DNA of 64,000 nt from Polytrichum commune (Eukaryota; Streptophyta; Polytrichopsida; Polytrichales; Polytrichaceae): the NCBI GenBank assembly GCA_950295325.1, contig OX485803.1:12338001-12402000 (forward strand), given 5' to 3'. A program made the position numbers and the translations under genes. Positions 34,101-46,307 of this stretch are shown here, one piece after another. The stretch's first letter is position 1, and each line of letters opens with the position of its first letter. The notes beneath the pieces were generated by a model. It worked only from the letters and a program-made list of their open reading frames with translations. It did not search any database and was not told the origin of the DNA.

Positions 34101-36599
34101 ATCACCTACGTTGTTAGGTGTGAAAATGGTCGTTGGGGATAGTATATTTGAGGGCATTTTTTTAGTTCTTCCTTTGAGCTCTTCAAAGGTGCCTTAGAGT
34201 GTGGTTATGGGCCCCCCAAGGTTGGACTAGCGGATATAGCACAAAAACACCCTAAACAAACAAACAAACACACAAGAATCGTCAATGCTTTTCCATCATA
34301 TATATACTACTCTATTCGGGGTTGTACTTGTTGTTGATTTTGGCAAACATCCTAAACAAATCATGGAGACCAAATGATTCTCGCAAGGGCACACATTGTG
34401 AGAACATTTCTTCGAATTGGCTGCATGAGATGCACACGTGGCACTTCAAAAGGCTAGGGAATAAATCTCGCATGCATACAGTGCTTATGAAATGTTGTCA
34501 AACTTATCATGATTCCCCAGCTTATCTGGTGACTACAGTAGAGGTCCGAGGACGATCTTATGGCGACCATTTTTATAGTAGTACTTCCAATTCTTTAGTT
34601 TATCCCAAAATCTTATTCACATGATATGGGTGTGAGTATATTACAAACTCCCACACGAAGCCACCCAATAAGGCCACACTTCCAATGTGCTTGATGTGTT
34701 GGCGGAGCAAAATAGAGTTTCGCCGACATCCGCGAAGCTTTGTCGTGTGATATCTTCAAGCATCTTGATGGCCAAGCACTTCCAAAATAGATGGGTTTTG
34801 AATGGTTGAATTGTCCAATGTGCCCACTTCTTCCCAGATACGAAACACTTAATCAATACACGAGAGATGATTAGTAAATTCAAATCGAGGCCGTAGCCAA
34901 CTCCTGTCCTCATAATCCTAGAGCCCATATGAACATCTTATTCGTTACCAAAGTGAAGATTCTTGTGCTCGTCGAATAGTCATACAGCTCCAGCCTCCCC
35001 CCTCCCCCCCTTCCTCCCCACTCACCAACAATGTTGACTATTGAGTCTGAAATGATTATTACATTATGAGCATGCAGTTAAATCTCTTTTAAACACATGT
35101 CTTTCTGGTATCCGTTCTCGAAGTCACATGAGACCACATACAACTCAAGTATAGGTGTCCTATAAGAAAAGTAATTGGACAAGGGCAATCTACTTTATGT
35201 GGAGTGGGGAGGGCAAAATATGGGAGAGTAGGTTTGCCTTGTTGTCCAACATGTACGTTGGATTGTGAACATCTTGCACTTACCTGTTATGAATGTTACG
35301 TGATTGGATTGATTGAACTATATATCTTGAGATGCTAGAAATTTCAAAAATAATCCATATGAAAACTTTGGGCAAGGTTTGAATCATAACCATATGACCC
35401 TATATATCCATATATATTCATATTCCAAAATATGACAATCTTGGGTCCACACCAACAAGTTTGTGGAAAATAGGTTTATTTCTCCCTTGAAATGAAAATC
35501 AACAAGTCCCCAAAAAAAGAGGTAGTCAAGTCGCCTTCCTCAAACTTCAACTATCCCCTACAATTGTGCTAGCCATTGATTATTGTTTTCCATAGAAATC
35601 AACGTACAATTGCATGTGGAGGAGTGTCCAAACTTTTGTCATCTAATGGGTTGCGCCGACTTCGCAGCCGCATAGAAGTATGCCCTAAGGCCAAGAGTTG
35701 TCAAGGCCTCAATTAGGATTTGCAATTATGTATAAGTTTTCTCTCTGCCACCACTCATGACACTTTGTTTATGAGTTGCATGCTCTTAGAGTAAAGTAAA
35801 CTTCCAAGGCCTCCTCCATGTTTACTTCAGATTTTGTAATTTTTTTGGGACAATAGACTCTTATTTGGACTTTGAACAGAGAAACATCATAACAAAAAAC
35901 CTTGAGTTTGCACAACGTATACTATTGCTATTGGTAGTTGCCGGAAAACAATTTAACATTGCAATGCACTAAAGAGGGGGACCTTAATTTTTTTTTGAGG
36001 ATTAAGGTTTGGAAGTAATATTGTGTCAAGAGGACAACACAATGACAACTTGTTGAAACTCCACCAATCTTTTTCTATTACAAAATCATAAAAGGCCACA
36101 AACGTCCTTATATCTTTTCCAACATCTTTCTTGTGAGAGACAAATTGATTCAAAGGGTTGTCATTAGTGAGACACGCAAAATCAAATTCAAACTTAATCT
36201 CAATCTTTTGCTTGTGATTGTTCCAAGGAGGGATGGTATATGGAGACAATGAAACATAAAGACCTTATGGCAAATATGCATTAATAATAACAAAACCTTC
36301 AAAGGTACAAACCTATGGAGAAACACAATTTCACATATTGCATAAAGAATGAGACGAGTTGTCTTGGTGCCAAAAGTAAAATTACGAAGATTATGGAAAC
36401 TTCCAAATTTTTAATATTATAATAAAATTTGTTCAAGTGGTCTCCAGAGAATCAAACTAAAGTCACAACAAAGCAACCTTGGGCATTTGGTGATTACTCC
36501 AACAATGAGAATATTACATCTTGATACCAAGACTACAAATTATATATTTTTGGGCCTTCTAAAGATCATTTGCAATGATATACATGTAATTTTTATCAA
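31127..36599. other. Gene-free intergenic region
   Basis: Many short frames (all under about 100 codons) and no recognised domain or spliceable series. It includes one dispersed repeat copy (34930-35210), homopolymer C runs near 35000 and an (AAAC)-rich stretch near 34255. Confidence 0.45.
34930..35210 (+). repeat. Dispersed repeat, second copy of the 12945-13155 family
   Basis: Shares CCAAAGTGAAGATT, TGTTGACTATTGAGTCTG, AAATCTCTTTTAAACACATG, TCTTTCTGGTATCCGTTCT and GGTGTCCTAT.AGAAAAGTAA with the other copies. It is expanded by a C-rich tract near 34990-35020. Confidence 0.75.
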
Positions 36600-36744
36600 G
36601 ATGTTTCCAAATAACCCAAACAATGGACCACCAACGTTTCTTGGTGTTTTCAAAAATACCTATAAGGATGACACTTTTTTTTTTGAATCCTAAACACTAC
36701 ATATGAAGATGATAAGCATTTATATTCACAAGAAAAAACTAAAT

Positions 36745-37140
36745 TAAATTTGGTCATGTGGGCCCCAAATGACCCTAACATTGCTTCCCATGGTTCTAGA
36801 AGAAATCCCAAAAGATGAGAAATTTGTGTCTTGGATCCAAGACACTACATCTCAAAAAAAAAAAAATTCCCTAATAACAAGTGGGCTCCAAGTGACCCCA
36901 ATAGCTTTTCCCACAATTCTAGAAGACGTCCTCAAAAATAAAAATAAATTGCGTCTCGGAACTAAAACACTAATTTGCAAGATTTTACCATTTTTTCCCA
37001 AAAATAATTAATAAACATTTGATCGAGTGGGCTTCAAATGACCCTAGTAGCACTTCCAAACGTTCTAGAAGAAATTCCCAAAAACAAGACATTAGTGTCT
37101 CAGATCCGAGACCCTAAATTTCAAGATTTTTCCATTACTC
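36745..37140 (+). repeat. Tandem array, about 130-bp units
   Basis: Three units share GTGGGC.CCAAATGACCC, CTTCCCA..GTTCTAGAAGA and GTGTCTCGGATC..AGACACTA-like words (unit anchors near 36769, 36894 and 37038). A more diverged unit may precede them. The array abuts the decayed gag and may be its non-coding 3' part. Confidence 0.72.
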
Positions 37141-37176
37141 CCCCCCCCCCTCCCAAAATTAAATTAAATTAAATTT

Positions 37177-37611
37177 GGTGACAATATCTTCGTTTCTCAC
37201 AGGCACCTTCAAACAAGTGAGGCAATCCACAAGTGCCTTGACCTTATTGATATGGTCCAACAAGTCACTACCTTCTACCATCTTGCATGTGAAGAACTTG
37301 CAGCGAATAAAGAAAATATTCGACAAGCTTCTCGTCTTGTAGATGTTGTAAAGGGTCTTTCATACCTCGTCGGTCTTTATGACTCCTAATGTGCGCAAGT
37401 TGAATATCCTTCAGATGAACGCCATGATGGGCATTGTCTTCTTGACATGCCTTTGGTATTCTTTCTTCATTTTCGTATTAACTTTGAGAGGTGGAGTTGC
37501 CTTGGATTCGTTCACAATGTCCCAATGGTCCACGAAAGCCAACCTCATCTCTAGTTTGAACTTCCAAAGATTGAGGTACTCTCCAGTGAATTTGTTAATG
37601 GTTCGAGCACC
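37177..37611 (-). pseudogene. Decayed copia-type retrotransposon gag
   Basis: Read on -, one frame of 145 codons is interrupted by only two stops (TGA at 37411-37413 and 37360-37362). It shows the gag (UBN2-type) pattern: FTGEYLNLWKFKLEMRLAF at the start, a central KTLYNIYKTRSLSN block, then CKMVEGSDLLDHINKVKAL and a VPVRNEDIV ending. Copia gag proteins share the order W-K-F-x-M, L-x-x-x-Y, M-x-E-G-x-S-x-x-x-H-I. The stops look like single transitions (a Trp position and an Arg position). No protease, integrase, reverse transcriptase or LTR was found nearby, so it is an isolated fragment. Confidence 0.8.
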
Positions 37612-37859
37612 TTCACCCTCAAATTATGCCAAGTTACGCTCAAAGATTGGGGATATAATCTTTATTAGCTCAAATAAGCCTTTCCGAAGCTTTTATATCC
37701 ATTCAAAGGCTTTACAACCCTCAATCAAAATCCCTCTTAGGCTAAAATAGTATCTTGCACCTCAATCCATTGAAGTCAAATCCTCTTGCTCTCAACCCAC
37801 TCAAGTTGGATCCTCTTGGCCTCGAATGACCCTTTGAACATTCAATCTACTCAAGCCAA

Positions 37860-38330
37860 GCCCTTTTGCTTTTAATTGTGCCCTTGTACACTCAATCCAC
37901 TTAAGTCAAATGCTTTCAAATCAAGTCCTCTTCAAATCAAATGTGCATATGCATCCTTAAACCATTCAAAACAAATCTTCTTCAAATCTCATGTGCCTTT
38001 GCACCCTCATCCCATTCAAATCAAGTATTGTTCAACTCAAATGTGCCTTTGCACATTCAAATCACTCTAGTCGGGCCCTCTTTAATTCTAGTGTGCCTAT
38101 CCACTCCAAATAAGCCCTCTTCAACTCAAATGTGTTTTTGCACCCTCAAATCACTTAAATTAGGTTTTGTTCAATTCAAATGCGCTTTTGCACCTCAAAT
38201 CACTCAAATGAAAGCCTCTTGAACTCAAATATGCCTTTCCAACCTCAAACCACTCAAATCAGGCCTTTCCCAACTCAAACATGCTTTGCACCCTTAAATC
38301 ACTCAAATGTAGCCCTCTTCAAACCTTATT
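37860..38330 (+). repeat. Degenerate tandem array, about 50-bp units
   Basis: About eight to nine units with CAAATGTGCCTTTGCACCCT and CAAATCACTCAAATCA variants. The unit anchor ATGTGC or equivalent falls near 37940, 37990, 38040, 38090, 38130, 38180, 38230 and 38280. The open frames here (Cys/Leu/Lys-rich) arise from the repeat. Confidence 0.85.
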
Positions 38331-39381
38331 CACTCTTGAACATCTAACAAACACCATTTTATTACAAGGAACTTAATGCTCTACCTTCAACATCAACTCC
38401 CACTTCTCACAAACCATATGGTTCTATTCAAACATTATTCGTACTTATACCTCTAACTTCACCATCCTATGACTACAAACAACCTAATTCTCTACATATA
38501 GTAGTGGGTGTATTTCCATATATTTTACCTTCCTCACTGCTCATATGTTAACGCTCATTGCTCATATGGTAGCATTCCCCATTCTAAAACCCTCTTAGTA
38601 AAGAGGATTTGGGCTATTAATTTTCCTATGCATCCCCAAAATGTCTCACAATTCCACGGTTATAGGATCCAAGTGCCCCTATATCCATGTTGTTTATTCC
38701 TCTCACTGCTCACAAGGTAGCATTCCCCTCACCACCCACTTTAGAGGGTGGGTCAGGTTGAGCATGGGGAAAGGCACTGAAGTGACAACGATAGAATAGT
38801 TAACATTCCATAAATGTAGTTCATGTATAGTACACATAGCCCTAATATCATATTGGGTGAAGTACAAGGTATGTGACCCTATTGTAGGCACTTCCAACTT
38901 CACATGTACAATATTAGCATTGGATCAAACTAGGAATTTCTTCATCCGCTTAGCAATTTCAAATCACAAAGATTGTCATCTTAGGTTTTTAATTCAAGTT
39001 GAGATGCAAAACTTAGAAGAGGTCAATGTGAAGATTGGGAGATAATTATTGTTATGTTTGTACCCGTAAAAAAAAAATTGACATGTATTTATATGGACTA
39101 CAAGTCCCAGCAAGTATTGGGGATGGACTCTTCATAGCACTTACGAACTAATGTAAGTGTAATAAGGGACAGTACTTGAGGCATTACCGTACATAGTATA
39201 CATAAGGGAGAGGTATTGTTTTTCTCTAGTGTATGCTATTAAGTTTTTTTGAAATAAATGTAGATTCACACAAGAGGGCTCTAAGGTTTAGAGGAAAATT
39301 TGACAATAGATGTGCTAATTTCATTCAATTGACATTTCCATCCATTATTGTCATATAATGATAGTTCCCAATGACTTGTAT
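38331..39381. other. No gene recognised
   Basis: AT-rich sequence with short frames only. TGCTCATATGGTAGCATTCCC-like words recur near 38560 and 38700. Confidence 0.4.
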
Positions 39382-39605
39382 AAGTAAAAGAGGCCTATGT
39401 CTTTCATGATTTATATATTTGTGTATGTAGTGGAGGCATTTATCATATTAAATTGAAAATCTTAGTTTGAATACATAAGTTCGTTTTCTAGCCTACTATT
39501 AGTACGTACACATTTTTTTCTATATAAAATGCTCATATATAGGGGATTTTATTTCATAACTTCACCCATGCACGTGATTTAGATTTCCTATGAAGAATCC
39601 ACCCC
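39382..39605 (+). repeat. Dispersed direct repeat, about 220 bp (copy B)
   Basis: Partner of 29873-30094. Its end (AAGAATCCACCCCCAAGC) matches the end of copy A, so the boundary is reproducible. Confidence 0.8.
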
Positions 39606-42544
39606 CAAGCAGCAAGTATTGCAATAATATTTTATTTGGTACATGGTATTGAAACCATTTTAGCACAACCTACTGATGAAAAAGAAAAAGAAAAAGAAAC
39701 TTTGTGACGAAAATTATTTGATATAGCATACATGTGACAAGTACTTTAGTCAAATGGTTTAATTGTGACACAACTATTATTATATCCTTATGTATGGCAT
39801 CTTCAGTTCCAAAGTGAATCCCTTGGACCTTTAAGGGTAAAGTGATCCATACCCAACAACCCCCCCCCCCCCCACCCACACACACATACACACTAAGTCA
39901 CCCACTCACTCACTCACTCTCTCACATTTGTGTTGACTATGAAGGTAACATACTTTAAGCACATAATCCAATCTCATCATAGCACCTAGTATTTTTTGTG
40001 TTCATTCATAACTACAAGCCTTACCATATTACCACTCAAATACACGTGTCCAACTAAAAAGTGTGACAACATAAGGTCCCCATACCTTAGTAGGAGTAAA
40101 CATGATTCAAATACCACATGAGCTTGTCACAAGTTAAGTGGTATTGACCTCACAACCACCCATTCATTCTTATATCTCAATTATAGCTTAGTAGGACACA
40201 CATGTAGACATTCCATGTATCGATCAACTTTGCTACCAAACGAAGGGACACTTGCACCGCAAAAGGTGCCTCCACACATAGAAAGTAAGTAATTGTGCCA
40301 ACCTTTGACCGCCTCTAAAATGAAAACATAATCCTCAATGTCATGTAAAAAGCGGTTGATTCCAACATATTTCAATAAACCCAATTGACAAAGAATGTTG
40401 AGCCCAAAAGTCTAAAGTGCATCACATTCATTTGAGTCTATTCTTTCTTTTGGGGTGGTGGTTTTTTTTTATTATCACACTTTTGTTTTGGTTTCGAAAG
40501 CTAGCAAGGGGCATCTCCTTTTGTTGATGGTGTCAATCATTTTTCATCAACATGATATCCAACCCACATGATATCCACCATGTAAGGACAATTGAGGGAG
40601 AAGTGCATCTCAACTACCATAAGTTCATGTGCATGTAACTAGGCACATGGCTGCTCAACTTTGTGAACGGTGAATGTTCACAACACCTACCAAGGGGAGG
40701 GCAAACCAGGGGAGGGGGAGCGACGGTTCATAACATTGGAGAGCATCGTATTGTTATTTTCAATTAAATCAACCTCTAAAACAGAGGGTCAAAGATCATG
40801 AACTAGTTAGTGAGCTCACGTCGGGGGATGAATGAGCAACCAACTTACTATATAGGGGGCATGTTTTTATTGTCGCCCCGTCAGTGAGTGTTAAGACATC
40901 AAACAACGATTGTCAACAACATTCAACACAAATTTCGTTGTATACATCCAATCGATCACAAAAGCTGGAGAACATGAAAAACAAACCAAACAACATCCAC
41001 ACGCCTTCTATGAACTAGAGGATGGGATGGAGCATACGAGCTTACCTCAAAAGGTCTCAAAAAAGCCAATGATCAAGGTCCGTTTGTGGCTCCATGAGTG
41101 GGGATGCTCGATAAAGAGCTTCAAGTGCCCAAAGTGTCCGTTATACTAGGCTTTCTACATTTACTTGTGTGTTGTCAAGAAAGAAACATCCATGCACGTG
41201 TAGAGCCATCCTAAGTCGGTCATCATCATTGGCTTTGCTTCATGTGAGGCGACCGTGACCAAGTGTGATAGTATTTAATGCTCAAGTTACAAAGTTTGAA
41301 GGGACGCCGGGTCCCCACATCCTCAGCATCCCAAGTACTGGAGGTGTCAAATTCAACTTGTTGGCAATTGGGCAATTTGGCGTATTGGCACATTCGTCAC
41401 CCTATAGAAGCATATACATCCCGCTTTTATCGGGAATATGTGCATGTTCAATGCCATCCTAATAATATTATTTTGTTGCTAGGGTAATCATAGTACGTAG
41501 GTTTCGAGGCTCTTGCACGGTATATAGGTCCAAGTGGTATCAAAATATCTTCAAATACCCGTACCTTATCATTATCAAAAGAATGTGGAAATTTTGTAGA
41601 TGCCCAAATGGTATCAAGAATGGGGCGAGGACACCAAAAGGCCCCACACATGGAATCATGGTAGGTAGAGGTTGGCCATTTGAAGACAACCTAACCCTAG
41701 CACACGAGCACTTAGAGAAACACTATAATTCACACGTGTGACGCAAATTAGCTACGTGGGTTTAATTTGGTGTTGTGTGATCTTCATCAAACATTTTGTT
41801 TGAGCGGTTAGTGTGTAGTTAAGTGTAAATCTAGAGACAAACATTAAAAAACATTTTTCCAAGAGAGATCGGACTATAACCTTCATTAGTCAACATTTTT
41901 TTAATAATCTGAAGGGAGGGTAAGGTAACAAGTCAGCTATTTACACGAGCTCCAAGAACTATGAGGAAAATGGCTACAACCTCAATTTGGATGCCTCGAT
42001 CCTCTTGCACTAATCGCGTGTCTGTTATCTAGGAGAAGTGGAATAATCGGAAAATGTAACCATTTACGTCCCGTCTACCTTAGTGTGGATGAATATGCGT
42101 GTTCACATGCAATTTTTTCTTCCACACCGCACCCAAGGTCGAAGTGTCCAACTCCGTTAGCGACCCGATTCCAACACCTATTTTTTTTTGGGTTCCACAA
42201 TGCACTTAATATTGTATTTTGCCCATGCACACATGTTATCTCCACAATGGGTTCCGTCATCCATGGATGAATGATTCGAGGAATTTCAACGGAGACCCTA
42301 TATTGTGATCGCCCTGCACATGCGATGATTTCTTCCACAACGGGAACCATGGATGATTCCGGGAATTCCAACAGGAGGACAACTACAGTAGGCATCACCT
42401 TTAAAATGTTACTCAATCGCACCAAAACTATCTCAAAGAGTATCTTCTTTGGAGAGCGGTTATGGTGAGGCAACCATTTTTTATATAACCGCCCCTCACT
42501 CACTCACTCATATACAGTAGCCGAGCATCTCCACCAGTGTCTAG
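39606..42544. other. No gene; simple repeats and one dispersed repeat copy
   Basis: Contains (GAAAAA)-type and poly-C/(CA) tracts near 39680 and 39860, an (ACTC)-rich run near 39905, and a copy of the 12945-type repeat at about 39920-40100. Short frames between 40910 and 42503 are not recognisable. Confidence 0.45.
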
Positions 42545-42549
42545 GGGGG

Positions 42550-42740
42550 TTTTGTGGGCATTGTCGGTCTAAATCCAAGTGTTTCCAAGTCCAACCGGTT
42601 TTTCTTTATGAATTTGAGGTATATTCCATAGATTCTTCTAAAATGATCGGTAATTTTCCTGAAGTCTTGAACTTCAACTGGTTGTTTCTCAAGCTCAAAT
42701 TGGTTCATCTATAACTAGAGGTCAGTTCTCCTGGTCATTG
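42550..42740 (-). repeat. CCGG-rich dispersed repeat, inverted copy
   Basis: Reverse complement of the 808-1410 family: CCAACCGGTTTTTCTTTATG, GATTCTTCTAAAATGATCGG, TTTTCCTGAAGTCTTGAACT and TTGGTTCATCTATAACTAG. Confidence 0.78.
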
Positions 42741-43019
42741 ATCTCCACCGAAACACTCACATTGAACTCTCCCTCCTAGATACTCGGGTTTGAATCCACT
42801 TTGTCAATACATTAGTGGAGGTAAGATATGTGGGTGTTATTTGGTTCCTTTTTCATGTTCTTCGACTTCTACCGATTCGATTTACACAACAAAACTCGTG
42901 TTGCATCAGCAAATCTACGATGAAACATGTGCAAAAACTAGATTGAAAATCAAACTTCCTCTGCTTTAGTTATGGCTATCGGAAGTGCATGTTTGTTGAT
43001 TTCTTGACTGGATACACAT

Positions 43020-43195
43020 GTCCTTCCAATTATGTTCACTACTGAGTGTAGAGTAGTTATTAAAATATGAGGACGTAGTCCAATCTCTTTTAAGCATGTG
43101 TCTTTATGATGTTTGCTCTTTGATCCTCACTGAACCACGTACCGATCAAATCTAGGTGTTCATTAAGAAAAGTAACCGCATAACACCCACATACC
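43020..43195 (+). repeat. Dispersed repeat, further copy of the 12945-13155 family
   Basis: Shares GTAGTCCAATCTCTTTTAAG, TGTGTCTTTATGAT, CTAGGTGTTCATTAAGAAAA and GTAACCGCATAACA. A fragment of the same family recurs near 43700-43800. Confidence 0.7.
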
Positions 43196-43271
43196 TTCAT
43201 GCTACTATGGATTGGCTTCTTGGATTTATGGCTAACTGACAAACTCGTGTTGTTGCCACCAGCCCGCCATT

Positions 43272-43450
43272 TTTATTCATAACATTATTCAATAATGTGC
43301 ATTTGTTCATGTGGGCCTCAAGAATATAACCATGGGATGCCACATATATTGCAAATACATTCTGAATCTGCACCAGTTGCGGCATCCCATGGTTATATTC
43401 TCAGGGCCCACATGAACAAATGCACATTGTTTAATAATTTTATGAATGAG
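43272..43450. mobile_element. Fold-back element with about 68-bp inverted arms
   Basis: The left arm (43273-43341, including GTGCATTTGTTCATGTGGGC and AATATAACCATGGGATGCC) pairs with the right arm (43381-43450: GGCATCCCATGGTTATATTC, then GAACAAATGCACATTGTTTA). The loop is about 39 bp. RNA read from either strand would form a long near-perfect hairpin. Non-coding. Confidence 0.85.
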
Positions 43451-43807
43451 GTTTTGAAGATTATACGGCATTTTCTATTATAAGTGGAGGATTTGAACCC
43501 CAATCACGACATAAGGTATGTAGGCCTCTAACAAAGACTTGTTCTAGCTCCACATACACTTTTGGCCGTTGGATGTAATCCTAAATTGTATCAACTAGAT
43601 AGCAACTATGAATCATGAAGATTGTCGTTTTAATTGTCAAAATCAAAGTTGAGATGCAAAAGTCATAAGAGATGCAAAGTAAGAATCCTTCTTTCTCTTT
43701 AAGTGATCACATTAGTTCCTCCCAATTGTGTTGATTATTAAATTCAAACCGAACTTCTTATTATGAACACATAGTCCAATCTTGAGAGGAAGTCTCTCTC
43801 GCGATAT

Positions 43808-43985
43808 AGATAATGGAGGCCAGGAGCCCTACCACAATTGTAGTAGGTATTGGGTGTCCACTACAATCGATGGCAAGAAAACATATGGTTAAACCATGGC
43901 ACAGTCATCAATTACTGGTAATAATGTGCCTCCTCGTATCCAATCAGAAATAGACATGTCATGAACCTCACTTGACATGTCTACT
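43808..43985 (+). repeat. Single dispersed copy of the rubredoxin-intron 240-bp repeat
   Basis: Shares GATAATGGA..CCAGGAGCCC, TACCAC, GCCATGG..AGTCATCA and AATGTGCCTCCTCGTATCCA with 26290-26900. It shows that this repeat exists outside the rubredoxin intron. Confidence 0.72.
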
Positions 43986-43995
43986 ACATGGTGTA

Positions 43996-44204
43996 GGCAC
44001 ACAATGTGTCTGGGAAGATTTTGGGCAAAATTGGTCAAAATCCAAGTGTTCCCATCACCTGTATTTGGACTTTTAACATCACTTTTGGGTTTTCTTTATT
44101 AAGTTGAAGTATATTCTACAGATTCTTCTCAAGTGATCGACAGTTTGCCTAAAATCTTGATCTTGAACCGGTTATTTCTCAAACCCAACTGGCTCATCTG
44201 TAAT
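43996..44204 (-). repeat. CCGG-rich dispersed repeat, inverted copy
   Basis: Matches the family at GATTCTTCTCAAGTGATCG, AAAATCTTGATCTTGAACCG and GTTATTTCTCAAACCCAACT. Its end is immediately followed by the MITE at 44205. Confidence 0.78.
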
Positions 44205-44419
44205 TACACTAAATATGATATTTATTGTCACTTACTGTTCAGAGTTACACATCCCTATATTAGTATTATTATTCTTCTTCTTATTGATGTAACCTATTAA
44301 CAAGTAAAGATGTTAATGTTCTACAGACCTTTGTTGGTAAAAAATGACATGTACAGTAAACAGTTATAGCTTTGTGAAGTTCCAAATGGTAAGTGACAGT
44401 AAATATCGTGTTTAGTGTA
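44205..44419. mobile_element. MITE with 31-bp terminal inverted repeats, 215 bp
   Basis: The left TIR (44205-44235) begins TACACTAAATATGATATTTA. The right TIR (44389-44419), reverse complemented, begins TACACTAAACACGATATTTA. Both continue with TGTCACTTAC. There are about three mismatches in 31 bp. Termini match the 2234 and 30751 elements but the interior differs, so it is a different subfamily. A flanking TA would suit a Tc1/mariner-type insertion. Confidence 0.88.
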
Positions 44420-46307
44420 GCAGTCGGCTCTCCCAGTTCATAGGTGTTAAGATGTGAAAAACAAGGAAGGGGTGGATGGCTCGTTATTTAAGTACTTCAA
44501 AATAGAAGCGATATCTTGCAGTGGCCCTTTTACTAAGTCATTTTCCCCCTCCAGCCAGCCACCTGCAACAGGGGGTGGCGGCCAACATGCTAGCAGATAG
44601 ACTGGTTCTGACTGTCCTGTGCCTGTGTACTGAGAGAGAACTTGAACCTCGGAATCGAAAATCTGGGTTGTCGCAGCAGCCCCTGCAGACGAGACGAGTC
44701 CTTGTGGAGGACAAAAGGACGCCTAGCTAGGTAAGCTAGGAGCGTTAGATAAGTAGACAAATAGACACGATAGATAGATGGCATTGGGAGTCGATCACGT
44801 ATTGCAGATACCTATAGTACTGTGTACATCTCGCTACTTGCATTGTACATCTGCCCACACGCAGGAGTAGCTTGCTAGGGTAGAAGGGGATCTAACACAG
44901 GCATACCCAAAACCAAAACCCAACACACGACCTAAAACCATTACTATATACCATATCGGCCCACTTCATACATTTAAAGCCCCCAACTGTTTGACTGTGG
45001 TAGACTGCACAGAGTGTTGGTTTCACATGAATATATATATAGATACCTTAGCCTCAGAATTGCCTGTTGTAAATCGAAGCATCTGGTTTCGAGCAGGGTT
45101 TTGGGATACAAAGTTTGGGCAAGATAGGGTAAACCGAGGCATGTCAGGCACATGATGATAATAGCCAGGACAAGAAATTCAAAAACTTCTTTTTTTTCCT
45201 CTGGCACAGATTTTCTTGACATGTCATACAGTTGTATGATAGACAGTTGCACAGCTTGATAAGTAAGGACACGCTAACAAGCAATTCTGAATCTGAATGG
45301 TGTGCCGTGACCTAAGACATTTGGAGAGGAACTGATACCATGGAAACATGTTGAGTCAAAAACTAGAGGCACCTGCTTGAGGGCACCCCAATTTGCATAG
45401 AGTGTGCAACACATTTGCATTGCTTATGTACAATTGAGGAGGATCTAATCACAAGATGTCCTCTGCTCTTTCAGCTAACTGTCAGGCTACCAAGTTCCAG
45501 TAACGGATTCTCATCCCTGTGCATAAAATTGAAGGGCACACGTAAAGAGCCAGACTGAGAACAAGAACAAGAGCAAGAACAGAGGCTTTGAGCACCTTGA
45601 GAAAAAACTGAATCTTGAGAAGCTGCTACTTCTGCCTCTTTTTGGCTAATTTACAAGTAACCAGATGCATTGCGTTTCCGAGGCAAATGTGGGTGCATCT
45701 GCATGCCGACCACTTTTCACCATGCAAGGTCAACTAACTAAAACCATGAGGGTAGGATTCATTGCTCCCTCCCAGCACTAAAAAACTGGATGTATACACA
45801 AAAGAGGACATGGGAGCCTAGCTGTTGTGGGCTCGGGTTTGGGTCTGATCAGATAAAAGAGGATATCACACACACACAAGTTTACGATACAGTGAGAGCA
45901 AAGTGTTGTGAAAGTAACATGGCTCGTCTCATCAAGATCATAGGAAGATAACGGTGGTCATCATCCTCGTCACCAAAACGATTGATGCAAAATTTTGAAT
46001 AGAATTCGCACAAAATTGCTGCCAATAGTAGACTGCTTCCCCCCTTCCCTTCGGCCAGTGTTGTAAGATTCAGATGATCCCCCTTGCTGCTTGTTCACTC
46101 CTCCGCATGAAGCCTTCAGAAGAAACAAGGGCATCGCATCTTCCATTGGCAGTGGATGCACAAATGCATTGTCTCCCACGAAGAATCATCCTTCAATCGC
46201 GTATCGATGAGTCTGTGTATGATGTATGAGATGGATGAGAGATGTGGCGGATGCGGTGACATCATTGGAGGATTCAGCTTCCACACATGTCGGATCCCTG
46301 GCCTGGC
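44420..46307. other. 3' flank of the bHLH gene; no other gene seen
   Basis: Mostly unique sequence. The part nearest 46307 probably contains the 3'UTR of the minus-strand bHLH gene. Short frames on both strands lack recognisable domains. Confidence 0.4.

Noticed and set aside
43480-43500. tRNA B-box-like word on - (GGTTCAAATCC)
   Set aside because: No matching A box or cloverleaf stems could be built around it.
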